A DNA stretch of 64,000 nucleotides from Caldimonas thermodepolymerans. GTDB lineage: Bacteria; Pseudomonadota; Gammaproteobacteria; Burkholderiales; Burkholderiaceae_C. A model generated the notes under the pieces. It did no database searches. It was given only the letters and a program-made list of their open reading frames with translations, and was not told the DNA's origin. Of the stretch, positions 53,929-62,621 are shown one piece after another; positions within the stretch are counted from its first letter, which is position 1, and every line of letters begins with the position of its first letter. The position numbers and the translations under genes were made by a program. The stretch is from assembly GCF_015476235.1 (NCBI RefSeq), contig NZ_CP064338.1, positions 1,736,001 through 1,800,000 on the forward strand, written 5' to 3'.

Positions 53929-54291
53929 ATGCGGCAGCCACTCGTTGCGGTCAATGACCAGGGGCGGCGCATCGGCGAAGGCCATCCGCTGGCGCGGCTG
54001 TCCGACGCCGAGGTGGACCTGATCCACGAGCTGCGCGAGGCCGGCATGAGCTACGGCGAGCTGGCGGCGCGCTTCGGGGTGAGCAAGAGTTGCATCGCGC
54101 ACATCCTAACGGGCCGTCGCCGTGGTGAAGTGCCAGCCGCCTGGGTGCCGCGGCCTGTCAAGCCCGCCAAGCCCGCCGCGCCGCGCAAGCGCACGCGCAC
54201 CAACAAGAGGCCGAGCCAGCCAGCGGAGCAGGCCGCGGAGCCGCAAGGCGCTGTGCTGTTCCAGCAGCAGCTCAACGCCGCCTGGCGTTGA
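53929..54291 (+). CDS. Small HTH DNA-binding protein with basic tail
   Basis: A 120-residue protein. Residues about 22-62 form a helix-turn-helix resembling resolvase/Hin-type HTHs: LARLSDAEVDLIHELREAGM, then SYGELAARFGVSKSCIAHIL and TGRRRGEV. A Lys/Pro/Arg/Ala-rich tail (about 70-105) resembles histone-like DNA-coating tails. It lies 44 nt after the AlpA-like gene. It could be the island's repressor or a nucleoid-type protein. Confidence 0.7.
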   Translation: MRQPLVAVNDQGRRIGEGHPLARLSDAEVDLIHELREAGMSYGELAARFGVSKSCIAHILTGRRRGEVPAAWVPRPVKPAKPAAPRKRTRTNKRPSQPAEQAAEPQGAVLFQQQLNAAWR

Positions 54292-54454
54292 GGCAGCCCG
54301 ACCAGGTGCGACCCCCGCCGGCCAAGGAAGGGGGCGCGCCGCCCCGGCCCCGACCGGCCCGCGCTGCCGGGCCGTATCCATGAAGCCGGAAACCTGCGCG
54401 AAGATGCACTCAACGGTTCGCCAACACGCACCGTTACCTGAAAGGAGCCCACCC

Positions 54455-54670
54455 ATGAAACCGACCAACGACATCGACCCGTTTCTCACGCGCACCCAGG
54501 TGCGCGCCCTCTTCGGCGGCATCTCACGCAGCGCCCTTCGCAACTGGGAGCTCAGCGGCAAGCTGCCTCCGCCCGTGCGGCTGTCCGCCCGCGTCATCGG
54601 CTGGCGCCGGTCGACCATCGAGGCGCTGCTGGAAGGCCGCGGCGTGAAAGAAAGCGGAGGTGCCCGATGA
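54455..54670 (+). CDS. Second AlpA-like regulator
   Basis: A 71-residue AlpA/MerR-type winged helix: PFLTRTQVRALFGGISRSAL, then RNWELSGKLPPPVRLSARVI and GWRRSTIEALLEGR. AAAGGAG precedes ATG 54455. Its stop overlaps the start of the primase-helicase gene by 4 nt, so it is likely the regulator of the replication module. The 164 nt upstream hold no gene and may contain its promoter; only weak AT-richness is seen. Confidence 0.78.
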   Translation: MKPTNDIDPFLTRTQVRALFGGISRSALRNWELSGKLPPPVRLSARVIGWRRSTIEALLEGRGVKESGGAR

Positions 54671-57000
54671 GTAAGACGCAGACCTGGATGGATGTCTTCG
54701 GTCCAAAAGAAAACGCCCAGCTGGCGGGCCGGGCGCAATCAGTGGGCAAGAAAGGACACGTACAGACGAATGATGCAGCAACTGCGACAGCCACGCAAGT
54801 ACACGGACACGAGCCGCTCATCGAGCCCGCGCGGCCAGAGGAGTTCGAGATCATCACCGAGGCTGCCGTGAAGCAGGCGGAGCAGGTGCTCCGCACCCTG
54901 CGGGAGCCGCTGGTGACGATCACCACGTTCGCTCGCGCTAAGGGTGCGGGTGCGACCACGGGCCGCCGCCATGATGTCACCTGGGACCGTCTATGCAAGG
55001 TGCTGAGCGCCCCGAAGGAGCACCCCAACAAGGACAGCCTGCCGTTGATCAAGTTCTCCCGCATGCCGGGCGATTCTCGCGCTGCGGGCACCATGCCGGA
55101 GAACATGACGGCGGTCGTCGGGGACTACGACGACGGCGAAGTGTCGGTCGACGAGGCCGTTGCCCGCCTGTCTGCAGCCGGCATCTCTGCCGTGGTCTAC
55201 ACCACCCGTCGCCACCGGCCCGAAGCGCCCCGCTGGCGCGTCATTGCGCAGCTGGCCAGCCCAGTCGCGGTTGCAGAGTACGCGGAGCACGTGGACCTAC
55301 TCAACGGGGCCCTGGGCGGCATCCTGGCGCCCGAGAGCTGGGAGACCACGCGGTGCTACTTCTACGGCAAGGTCAATGGTGTCGAGTACCGCTGCGAGCA
55401 GGTGCCCGGCGCCCCGCTCGACATCAAGGCGGTCGCTGGCGTGGACTGGGAACCCATCGGCAAGCCCGGCGGAGCCAGCACAAAGCCCAGCAAGGCCGAG
55501 CCCGTCGCTGACGACGACAGGGCCTTTGAGCGCGCCATCACCCTCGGCAAGGTGACGGACAGGACCATGCACGATCTGGAGTTTGCGCTCGAGGCCATCA
55601 AGGACTTGGCGGACGATCGCGAGAAATGGGTCGACGTCTTCCTGGCCTTGGTTTCCCTGAAGGGCACCGAGCACGAGGACCATGCCCGGCAGCTGTACGA
55701 GAAGTGGAGCCGGAACAGCACGAAATGGTGTGCGGCGGAGGACGACGAGCACAAGTGGGACCGCGAGAGCGCCCGCGACATCACCTACGCGTCTATCTTC
55801 AAGTGGGCCGACGAGCACGAGGAGAAGCTCGGTGTGGCCAAGACGGAGAGCTGGCGGGCCAAGGCCAAGGCGGCGTGGGAGGGGAAGACCATCGCCGCGC
55901 TGGGCTCCAACGTCGTGCCCTACACCGAGTTCGCCGGGACGATGGAGCCGCCCAGCTACGTCTGGCACCGGGTCCTGCAGAAGGGGTGCCTGTACGCGCT
56001 GACGGCGAAGTGGGGGCACGGCAAGACTGCGGTGATGATCACCGTGGCCCTGCACGTCGCCACCGGCCGAGCGCTGGGCGGCCATCAGGTCAAGCGTGGG
56101 CGTGTGCTCTACCTCTGCGGGGAGAACCCCGCCGACGTGCGGTTGCGCGTCGCAGCTGCCGTTTTGAAGTTCGGCATTGGCCATGCGGAGCTCGCCGGGC
56201 AAATCTTCTTCACCCGCCGGCCGTTCGCCCTGGACAACGAGGTGGAGCTCAAGCGGTTCGTGCAGGAGGCCAGTGCATTCGGCCCGTTCGGCCTGGTCTT
56301 GATCGACACCGGCCCGGCGCACTCCTCGGCCGAGGAGGAGAACGACAACCGGGAGATGCACAAGCTGGCCATGGCCATGCGCGATCTGATGGGGCCGCTG
56401 GGCAACCCGGCCGCCGTCGCGCTGATGCACCCCACCAAGGAGGCGACCCGTGACAACCTGCAGCCGCGCGGCGGCGGTGCGTTTTCCGGGTCCATCGACG
56501 GCGAGCTGTGCGCCTGGCAGGAGCAGGGGCAGGTCGACTTCTTCCACCGCACAAAGTTCCGCGGCCCTGGGTTCGACCCCATCCGCTTCGTGCTCGAGCG
56601 GTTCGAGCTGCCTGGGATGGAGGACAACTTCGGCGAGCCCGTGGTGACTGTGGTTGCGGTCGAGTCGAGCAACGCGGAGGGCATGCCGATCTGTCGCAAG
56701 CCGCTGACGGGCGCCGCGGCGATCGCGCACCGCGCGCTCGAGACCGCGCTGGACGACATCGCGGTCCGCCGGGAGGTTGACGGCACCTTTGCCAGGGAGG
56801 CGTCCCGCGCGCTCAACTGTCCGGCACCCGAGGCCGCCGTTCACATCGACGACTGGCGGCGAGTGGCCTACGACATGGGCATCTCGGAGGGTGACGGCGA
56901 GGCCAAGAAAAAAGCGTTCAGGCGTGCGCGCGGTAAGCTGGTTGACGACGGCATCGTGAGGGTTTGGAAGGACCTGTACTGGCTGCCGGAGGCCGCATGA
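54667..57000 (+). CDS. Primase-helicase replication protein of the island
   Basis: 777 residues, in three parts. The N-terminal region (about 60-270) carries an acidic motif VVGDYDDGE (Asp153, Asp155, Asp156) like the catalytic Asp pair of archaeo-eukaryotic-type phage primases. A PriCT-2-like domain (about 300-390, DREKWVDVFLALVSLKG to SARDITYASIFKWADEHEE) joins it to a RecA-fold helicase. That helicase has Walker A AKWGHGKTAVM (Lys453), Walker B GLVLIDTG (Asp547) and a RepA-like LMHPTKEATRDN sensor. The C-terminal winged-helix-like part (about 690-775) could bind the origin. A large repeat block starts 15 nt after its stop. Confidence 0.85.
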   Translation: MSKTQTWMDVFGPKENAQLAGRAQSVGKKGHVQTNDAATATATQVHGHEPLIEPARPEEFEIITEAAVKQAEQVLRTLREPLVTITTFARAKGAGATTGRRHDVTWDRLCKVLSAPKEHPNKDSLPLIKFSRMPGDSRAAGTMPENMTAVVGDYDDGEVSVDEAVARLSAAGISAVVYTTRRHRPEAPRWRVIAQLASPVAVAEYAEHVDLLNGALGGILAPESWETTRCYFYGKVNGVEYRCEQVPGAPLDIKAVAGVDWEPIGKPGGASTKPSKAEPVADDDRAFERAITLGKVTDRTMHDLEFALEAIKDLADDREKWVDVFLALVSLKGTEHEDHARQLYEKWSRNSTKWCAAEDDEHKWDRESARDITYASIFKWADEHEEKLGVAKTESWRAKAKAAWEGKTIAALGSNVVPYTEFAGTMEPPSYVWHRVLQKGCLYALTAKWGHGKTAVMITVALHVATGRALGGHQVKRGRVLYLCGENPADVRLRVAAAVLKFGIGHAELAGQIFFTRRPFALDNEVELKRFVQEASAFGPFGLVLIDTGPAHSSAEEENDNREMHKLAMAMRDLMGPLGNPAAVALMHPTKEATRDNLQPRGGGAFSGSIDGELCAWQEQGQVDFFHRTKFRGPGFDPIRFVLERFELPGMEDNFGEPVVTVVAVESSNAEGMPICRKPLTGAAAIAHRALETALDDIAVRREVDGTFAREASRALNCPAPEAAVHIDDWRRVAYDMGISEGDGEAKKKAFRRARGKLVDDGIVRVWKDLYWLPEAA

Positions 57001-57013
57001 ACGCCGCGGCGGT

Positions 57014-57187
57014 AGGGGGACAAGGGGACAACAGGGGGACATGTCCCCTCTATGTCCCCCTTACGCGGGGAGGAGGGGGACAAGGGGACAGCAGGGGGAC
57101 ATGTCCCCTTTTGTCCCGGCCAGTAGGGGGACGGACAGGGACAAAACCCTTAGGTTTGTCCCCTGTCCCCCTGGTTGTCCCTGTCCC
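57014..57187. repeat. GGGGACA repeat block, putative replication origin (iterons)
   Basis: Ten exact copies of GGGGACA or its complement lie at 57016, 57024, 57035, 57042, 57053, 57076, 57084, 57095, 57102 and 57157 (start positions), an eleventh at 57164, and several near copies up to 57187. Two 14-bp perfect palindromes GGGGACATGTCCCC sit at 57035-57048 and 57095-57108. The whole pattern 57014-57050 recurs exactly 60 bp later (57074-57110). An AT-rich patch (ACAAAACCCTTAGGTTTGT, 57141-57159) with its own dyad lies beside them. Location right after the primase-helicase gene fits iterons for that protein. Confidence 0.75.
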
Positions 57188-57311
57188 TGGCCGCCCCCTC
57201 TCCGCAGTGGGCAAAGAGTGTTGTTCGGGGGGCGGTGCTCGAAATTGAGCCACCCCCGTGCTTGAAATTGAGCGCCCGCCGCAAAGCGCCCAACCTGAAG
57301 GATTCCACTAC

Positions 57312-57557
57312 ATGAAATCCATTCGCCTTGTGAAAACAACCGCCCGCGGCGTGCCGGTTGGCGACGACCACCCGAACACCCGCTGGCCCGATTCCATGGT
57401 CGCCAAAGCCCGGGCGCTGCGAGCCAAGGGCTGGACCATCCGCGCCATTGCCGGGCACCTGGGCGGCCCGCACTACACGACCGTGTGGCGCTGGCTCGCA
57501 GGCATAGACCGAAAGCCCCCGGCCAAGGTGGTCGCGCGTCTGGTTCATTCCGAATAG
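57312..57557 (+). CDS. Small HTH protein
   Basis: 81 residues with a Hin/IS-type helix-turn-helix: WPDSMVAKARALRAKGWTIR, then AIAGHLGGPHYTTVWRWLAG. The basic head (MKSIRLVKTTARG) and tail may help DNA contact. ATG 57312 is chosen over the in-frame 57258 because the latter lacks a ribosome site. It is the first gene after the putative origin and could regulate the packaging-side genes. Confidence 0.7.
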   Translation: MKSIRLVKTTARGVPVGDDHPNTRWPDSMVAKARALRAKGWTIRAIAGHLGGPHYTTVWRWLAGIDRKPPAKVVARLVHSE

Positions 57558-57680
57558 TTCAAGTTGAATCGCCAACAACCAAAGAAAGACAAACCGGGGC
57601 GACCACTTACGCACGCGCGCTGCTCTGCATACCGCCATGGAAACCGACAAAGCGCGTGAGTGGCCCCAGAAAGCACAGCC

Positions 57681-58232
57681 GTGACGACCACCCACGACCC
57701 CACACCCGCCGAGCTCGCCGACGGCCTGTGCCTGTTGCGGCAGTACGGCCTGCCCCAGGTGCGCGACCTTCTAATCCTCGCCCACGGCGCGGACCGCGGC
57801 CCGGCGCTGGTGCGCCGCATCGACATGCTGCTGCGACAAGCGGAAAACCTCTGCGCCGCCGAAGTCCTGTTCGAGCTGTACAGCGACGGCCGGCGCCTGC
57901 AATGTCGCGCCAACGGCCAGCACATCCCGTTCGACGGCGTGGGGCTCGCGCTGGCGTGGCTCATCTTCGCTGGCATCCAATGCCGCGAAGCGCCGCTGCG
58001 GCCCGACCTGGTGTTCCAAGGCAAGCGCTGGCGTGCAAGCACCAAGCAGGCGCTCGACCGGGCCGAGGCCGCTGCTGGGCGCGCCAGCCCCGCGCTGGCC
58101 CGTGCCATCAAGTCGCTGGGCATCGAGGGCGGGCTGTTGGTTCAGAAACACAATCCACAGGTGCACGTGCGCTGCACGCTCGGCGACGAGCTGGCCGAGC
58201 TGTTCCGAACGGTCGACGTGAACCAGGCGTGA
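57681..58232 (+). CDS. Unknown island protein
   Basis: About 183 residues from GTG 57681 (GTG 57660 would add 7). A tiny frame 57637-57684 (MTDK-like 15-residue product METDKAREWPQKAQP) ends exactly over this GTG, suggesting coupled initiation. The protein is helix-rich, with ADGLCLLRQYGLPQVRDLLI at the start and a later FDGVGLALAWLIFAGIQCRE. A KSLGIEGGLLVQKHNPQVHV part near the end could be a small winged domain. No family is recognised. Confidence 0.65.
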   Translation: MTTTHDPTPAELADGLCLLRQYGLPQVRDLLILAHGADRGPALVRRIDMLLRQAENLCAAEVLFELYSDGRRLQCRANGQHIPFDGVGLALAWLIFAGIQCREAPLRPDLVFQGKRWRASTKQALDRAEAAAGRASPALARAIKSLGIEGGLLVQKHNPQVHVRCTLGDELAELFRTVDVNQA

Positions 58233-58293
58233 ACTATCAGCACGGCGCGCGCTGACACCGGCACCATGGGGGCACCTAGAGCAAGGAGCCCCC

Positions 58294-59004
58294 ATGGCAA
58301 CCGTAAAGCCCGACCGATTCAGCATCGACAACCAACTGCTCGCGCGCCTGAGTGACCTCAAGAGCGCGAAGCTCGCCTACCGCGAAGCCTGCCTGCTGCT
58401 GGCGCGGCAACCCGACGACGAGGAGCGCAAGCACGCCGTCGCCGTGCTTGAGGCCGAGATCAAAGTCCATGAGATGGCCATCGAGCGGCTGGAGGCGGCC
58501 AAGCTCGCGCAGGCCGAGGCCGATTCGGAGCAGGCCAAGGCCGACCGCATCAACACCGCCCGCGCCGCCGCCGAGGCCGCGGCCGCTGCCTCTGCCCGCA
58601 TCCGCGCCACGCTGGACCGCCTGGTGGACGCGTTCGAGACGACCATCGGCCCCGCGCTGGCCGAGCTCGAGGCCCTGCACCGTGAACGCGCCTCCCAGGC
58701 GTGGGCCGTGGCAACCGGCACACTGGGCCGCGCGGCTGCCAGCCGCAGCGCAAACGCCATATCGCGCCTTGCCGGCCAAGACCCGGTGGCCTCGGCCCTT
58801 ATCACCCTGCTCGTCCGCTCTGGCCTCGGCCGCGTCGGGCCGAGCCTTGCCCCGTATGTCTCCGTCGGGGCCCCGGCCGGTGGCGTTGGCACGCCCGCCG
58901 AGGCGCTCGAACGGTTCGACGCACAAGCCAAGAACCTCGACGCCTTCCTGGCCGAGACCATCGAGAGCGCGACCCGCCCGCAACCCGCAACGACGGAGGA
59001 ATGA
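58294..59004 (+). CDS. Coiled-coil island protein, possible scaffold-like
   Basis: 236 residues. Residues about 10-150 are highly helical, with Ala/Glu/Lys heptad-like composition ([40 protein letters not shown]). They are followed by an Ala/Gly-rich hydrophobic stretch (about 150-190, with SALITLLVRSGLGRVGPSLA) and an acidic end. Position upstream of a terminase pair and composition bring capsid scaffold or DNA-packaging accessory proteins to mind, but this is only inference. Confidence 0.65.
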   Translation: MATVKPDRFSIDNQLLARLSDLKSAKLAYREACLLLARQPDDEERKHAVAVLEAEIKVHEMAIERLEAAKLAQAEADSEQAKADRINTARAAAEAAAAASARIRATLDRLVDAFETTIGPALAELEALHRERASQAWAVATGTLGRAAASRSANAISRLAGQDPVASALITLLVRSGLGRVGPSLAPYVSVGAPAGGVGTPAEALERFDAQAKNLDAFLAETIESATRPQPATTEE

Positions 59005-59651
59005 ACACCATGAGCACGTTTGAAGACATGGCCGCCAAGATGTTCGGCAGCACGACACCAACCAGCCAACCGCCGGCACCGGCATCGGACAACAGCTACG
59101 GCGTCGACGACGAGCAGGCTGCCAAGATGTATCCCCACCTGAGCCGCGGCCAATCCCCCCAGGTCCAGGGCGACGGGCATGAGCCGATGTCCGACGAGAA
59201 AAAGGCAACGGTGATGTTCAGGGAGACCGATCCGGCGCTGACCTACCGCGACGCGGTCCAGGCCATCGTGAACTCGGCCATGGAGGATCACCTGCAGGAC
59301 CGCGAGACCGCCGGCCAGATCGCTCGCGAGTGGGGCAAGGTCTTCGTGCGCCACGACCTGAACGCCACCGAGGCCAAGGAGCTCGCCGACATCGGCGCGT
59401 CGGCGCTGCGCACACCGCCTACGCCTGAGCTCGAGGCCACCTGGGCCGAGACTGCCATCACGCAGCTGAAGGCCGAGTACGGTGTGGAGGGCGCCGGCCA
59501 AGCCCTGCGGGATGCGCGCGCCTACATCGCATCCGTGCAGGGCGCCGCTGAGCTGCTCGACGCGCTGGGCCTGGGCTCGTATCCGAAGGTGGTGGCGATG
59601 GCCGCTGCTCGAGGCCGCGCGCTGCGCCTGGCCGGCAAGCTGAAGCGCTGA
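59001..59651 (+). CDS. Unknown island protein upstream of terminase module
   Basis: 216 residues. A perfect GGAGGA sits directly before the ATG, inside the end of the previous gene (4-nt overlap). The N-terminal part is polar and disordered-looking (STFEDMAAKMFGSTTPTSQP). From residue about 75 it is helical (YRDAVQAIVNSAMEDHLQDR, TAGQIAREWGKVFVRHDLNA) and ends in a basic helix. No domain is recognised. Translational coupling places it in one functional unit with its neighbours. Confidence 0.7.
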   Translation: MNTMSTFEDMAAKMFGSTTPTSQPPAPASDNSYGVDDEQAAKMYPHLSRGQSPQVQGDGHEPMSDEKKATVMFRETDPALTYRDAVQAIVNSAMEDHLQDRETAGQIAREWGKVFVRHDLNATEAKELADIGASALRTPPTPELEATWAETAITQLKAEYGVEGAGQALRDARAYIASVQGAAELLDALGLGSYPKVVAMAAARGRALRLAGKLKR

Positions 59652-59661
59652 GGAGGCGGCC

Positions 59662-59892
59662 ATGGACGGACACGCACACACCAAACAACCGCCGACGGTG
59701 CAGGCCACCTGGACCAGCGACGGCACCAGCTATCGCATCACGTGCCCGCACTGCTTCCGCGTGCACGTCCACGGGCCGCAACCTGGCCACCGCGCCGCGC
59801 ACTGCGAGCCGGGCACACCCGGCAAGGTGCTGGGTTACTTCATCGAGCCGCCTGCGGACCAGGCGCCGGCAGACAAGGAGCGCTCAGCATGA
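59662..59892 (+). CDS. Small zinc-finger-like island protein
   Basis: 76 residues; a beta-rich head (WTSDGTSYRITCPHCFRVHV) contains CPHC and several His, plus HCEPGTPGKVLGYF with a third Cys. This arrangement (Cys-x2-Cys followed by His/Cys) could hold one zinc. It lies 10 nt after the previous gene, with GAGGAGG upstream, and overlaps the next gene by 4 nt. Confidence 0.6.
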   Translation: MDGHAHTKQPPTVQATWTSDGTSYRITCPHCFRVHVHGPQPGHRAAHCEPGTPGKVLGYFIEPPADQAPADKERSA

Positions 59893-60113
59893 CCCGGCCC
59901 GCACCCACCACCCCGCTGCCAGCGCAAATCCTGGACCTGCTCGCCGCCCACTACGGTGAGCCAAGGTCCGCCCAGGCCGAGCAGCTGCGCGACGCTGTGG
60001 CCCAGCTCGTGGGCCTGGCGGCGCGTCAGCGGGCCATGCGCGAGCTCATCGCCCACGACGATGCTGTGTGGGATCGGTTGAAGGTGGCGCCGATGCAACG
60101 GAAGGGGCGCTGA
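59889..60113 (+). CDS. Small helical island protein
   Basis: 74 residues predicted mostly helical (LPAQILDLLAAHYGEPRSAQ, AEQLRDAVAQLVGLAARQRA), with a basic C-terminus. It is coupled to both neighbours: a 4-nt overlap upstream and a 1-nt stop/start overlap (TGATG) with the terminase small subunit candidate downstream. Unknown function; its position suggests a packaging cofactor. Confidence 0.6.
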   Translation: MTRPAPTTPLPAQILDLLAAHYGEPRSAQAEQLRDAVAQLVGLAARQRAMRELIAHDDAVWDRLKVAPMQRKGR

Positions 60114-60601
60114 TGGCAGACAACGATCGCGACAACGCTGGCCGCTTCAAGCAGGGGCATTCGATCAAGAGCCCTGGGCGACCTGTGGGCCCGAGCCGCG
60201 CCGAGCGCCTGGCCGAGGCTATCGAGCCGCACATCCCGGAGATCGTGGCCAAGGCCATCGAGCTGGCCAAGCTGGGCGATCCTGCCAGCATGAAGCTGGT
60301 GCTCGAGCGCTACGCGCCCATCGCCAAGCAGGACGGCGAGCGCGTCATCGTGGAGGGTTTTGCATCGGCGCCCACGCTGGAGCTCAAGGCCCAGGCCGTG
60401 ATGGTCGCGGTGGCCACCGGCCAAGTGACCGCCGAGGCCGGTGAGCGGCTGCTTCGCACGCTGGACGCCTATGCAAGGGTCGTGGTGGCCGACGACCACG
60501 AAAAGCGGCTGCAAGCCCTCGAGGCCATGCGCGGTGCGCCCAAGCCCATCACCCTGGACGCTGGCACCGGCCAGCCCATCGACCTGGAGGACCTCGCGTG
60601 A
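60113..60601 (+). CDS. DUF5681-like protein, candidate terminase small subunit
   Basis: 162 residues starting with a DUF5681-type head, DNAGRFKQGHSIKSPGRPVG, a motif common in phage and island proteins encoded next to large terminases. A helical middle follows (AERLAEAIEPHIPEIVAKAI, LGDPASMKLVLERYAP), then a late helix (AGERLLRTLDAYARVV). It overlaps the large-terminase gene by 4 nt. By position it should recognise the packaging start site for the large subunit. Confidence 0.72.
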   Translation: MADNDRDNAGRFKQGHSIKSPGRPVGPSRAERLAEAIEPHIPEIVAKAIELAKLGDPASMKLVLERYAPIAKQDGERVIVEGFASAPTLELKAQAVMVAVATGQVTAEAGERLLRTLDAYARVVVADDHEKRLQALEAMRGAPKPITLDAGTGQPIDLEDLA

Positions 60602-62388
60602 GCGCCAGCCGAACCAACGCCATCCAGCGGCGGCTGCGCCGGCTCGAGAGCAGCGCCATCACCGCCGCCACGGGCGACCTGCGCCAGCGCATCGTCCAGG
60701 CCAGACAGTCGGCACAGCCCACGCACAGCTACGACGAGCTGCTGGCGCTGGCCCAGGGCGATGACCTGCGTGCACACATCGCCCGCGGCATGCTGCGCAT
60801 AGGCTTCTACACAGACGGCTCGCATCGCGCGGTGGCGCCTGACCTCGACCCCGAGCAGCTGCTGCCCGCGATGGCCGGCTACCTCTACGACAAGCCACTG
60901 GACTTCGTGCTATTCGCCTTCGACTGGGGTGTGGACCGCGCGCTGCGCCTGGTCAAGCTCCCAGACGAGTACCGCCTGCAGTACGACAGCGACCACGGCC
61001 CAGACCTGTGGGCGTGCGAGTTGTTGGACAGCATCGGGCGGGAGGTGCGCGCCCGTGCGTTCGACGGCGCCAGGGCCGTCGAGGCCGTCCGCGCCGCCGT
61101 CTCCAGTGGCCACGGCATCGGCAAGTCGGCCCTAACAAGCTGGCTGGTGCTGTGGATCATGACGACGCGGCCCAACGCGCGCGGTGTGGTGACGGCCAAC
61201 ACCAGCCCGCAGCTGGAGTCGAAAACCTGGGCCGAACTGGGCAAGTGGCTGCGGCGGTCGGTGTTCACAGAGTGGTTCGACATCACCGCCGGCAAGGGGA
61301 GCATGCGCATGATCGCCAGGGGGTTCGCCGAGTCCTGGCGCTGCGACGCGCAGACCTGCCGTGAGGAAAACTCGGAGTCGTTCGCCGGCCTGCACGCGGC
61401 CGACTCCACGCCGTTCTACATCTTCGACGAAGCCTCGGCGATCCCTGCCAAGATATGGGAAGTGGCCGAAGGCGGTATGACCGACGGTGAGCCCATGTGG
61501 TTCGCATTCGGCAACCCAACCCGCACTGGCACGCGTTTCCACGGCTGTTTCCACGGCCAGCGCCACCGCTGGATGACGCGCCGCGTCGACAGCCGCTCCT
61601 GCCAGATAACCAACAAGACCCAGATCGAGCAGTGGGCGCACGACTACGGCACCGAGTCCGACTTCTTCAAGGTGCGCGTGCTGGGCGACTTCCCCAGCCA
61701 GTCCAGCCTGCAGTTCATCGGGCGCGACCTGGCGCTGGCAGCGGCAACACGCGACCTGCCATCGGCTCGAGGCGAGGCCATCATCGTAGGATGCGACATC
61801 GCGCGATTCGGCGACGATTCAACGGTGCTCTACATCCGCCAAGGCCGCGACGGCCGCACCTACCCGCCGATCAAGCTCAAGGGCGCGGACACGATGCAAG
61901 TGGCCAGCCGCATCGCCGAGCAAGTCAACTTGTTCCGCAGTGCTGGGCATCACGTCCTTGTCGCCATCGACGGCGGTGGTGTGGGCGGTGGCGTGATCGA
62001 CCGCCTGCGCTCCATCGGGTACGACGTAGACGAGGTGCAGTTCGGTGCTCGTGCGCTGGACCAGCGAAAGTACGCCCAGCGCCGCAGCGAGTTGTGGGGT
62101 CTGATGCGCGACTGGTTGAAGGTGGGCGCGATCCCCAACGACCAGGAGCTGCTGGACGACCTGACCGGCCCCGAGTACGGGTTCACCAGCACCGAGCAGG
62201 TGCAACTCGAGCGCAAGGCCGACATGAAAGCACGCGGGCTGTCATCGCCCGACGTGGCCGACGCGCTGGCCATCACCTTCGCTGTCGAGCCGCCGATGCC
62301 TGGCGAGCAGGACTTGCCCGGAGCCACGCACTCTGAGCGTGAGCGGCTGATTGTGCTCGACTTCAACCCCTATGCCGGCATGCGATGA
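60598..62388 (+). CDS. Phage-type terminase large subunit
   Basis: 596-residue packaging motor with nuclease. ATPase: Walker A VSSGHGIGKSALTSW (Lys176), Walker B FYIFDEAS (Asp277, Glu278), coupling motif FGNPTR. RNase-H-fold nuclease: VGCDIARFGDD (Asp400), LVAIDGGGVGGG (Asp458) and SSPDVADALAI (Asp552/Asp555). All catalytic positions look intact, so the protein should be functional. GC and codon use are like the other island genes. In ordinary phages portal and capsid genes follow; here only a 78-residue protein does. Confidence 0.92.
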   Translation: MSASRTNAIQRRLRRLESSAITAATGDLRQRIVQARQSAQPTHSYDELLALAQGDDLRAHIARGMLRIGFYTDGSHRAVAPDLDPEQLLPAMAGYLYDKPLDFVLFAFDWGVDRALRLVKLPDEYRLQYDSDHGPDLWACELLDSIGREVRARAFDGARAVEAVRAAVSSGHGIGKSALTSWLVLWIMTTRPNARGVVTANTSPQLESKTWAELGKWLRRSVFTEWFDITAGKGSMRMIARGFAESWRCDAQTCREENSESFAGLHAADSTPFYIFDEASAIPAKIWEVAEGGMTDGEPMWFAFGNPTRTGTRFHGCFHGQRHRWMTRRVDSRSCQITNKTQIEQWAHDYGTESDFFKVRVLGDFPSQSSLQFIGRDLALAAATRDLPSARGEAIIVGCDIARFGDDSTVLYIRQGRDGRTYPPIKLKGADTMQVASRIAEQVNLFRSAGHHVLVAIDGGGVGGGVIDRLRSIGYDVDEVQFGARALDQRKYAQRRSELWGLMRDWLKVGAIPNDQELLDDLTGPEYGFTSTEQVQLERKADMKARGLSSPDVADALAITFAVEPPMPGEQDLPGATHSERERLIVLDFNPYAGMR

Positions 62389-62621
62389 GTCGACCCATCC
62401 ACACCTGGCTGGTGGTCACCACGATGCCCGACGCGCAGGGCGTCGAGACCGTGCTGCTGGGCAAGGCCACCTACGACGATGAGGCTGACCTCTTGACGGT
62501 GTCGACGCTGGCCACGCCTAAGCGGCTGCACCAGACCACGCAGGGTGGGCACGGCGACCTGCAGGCGCTGGCCAAGCATCTGCTGCGTTCGCTCATTCGG
62601 GACGCATCGGCGCGGTCTTGA
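62385..62621 (+). CDS. Small unknown protein after terminase
   Basis: 78 residues, beta-rich (TWLVVTTMPDAQGVETVLLG) with an Arg-rich end (LAKHLLRSLIRDASARS). It is coupled to the terminase gene by a 4-nt overlap. It is the last plus-strand gene of the module and runs 29 nt into the convergent minus-strand operon. Confidence 0.65.
   Translation: MSRPIHTWLVVTTMPDAQGVETVLLGKATYDDEADLLTVSTLATPKRLHQTTQGGHGDLQALAKHLLRSLIRDASARS

Noticed and set aside
57014-57187. CRISPR array
   Set aside because: The repeats are 7-14 bp, palindromic, with 1-15 nt between and no equal-length unique spacers. No cas gene is near.
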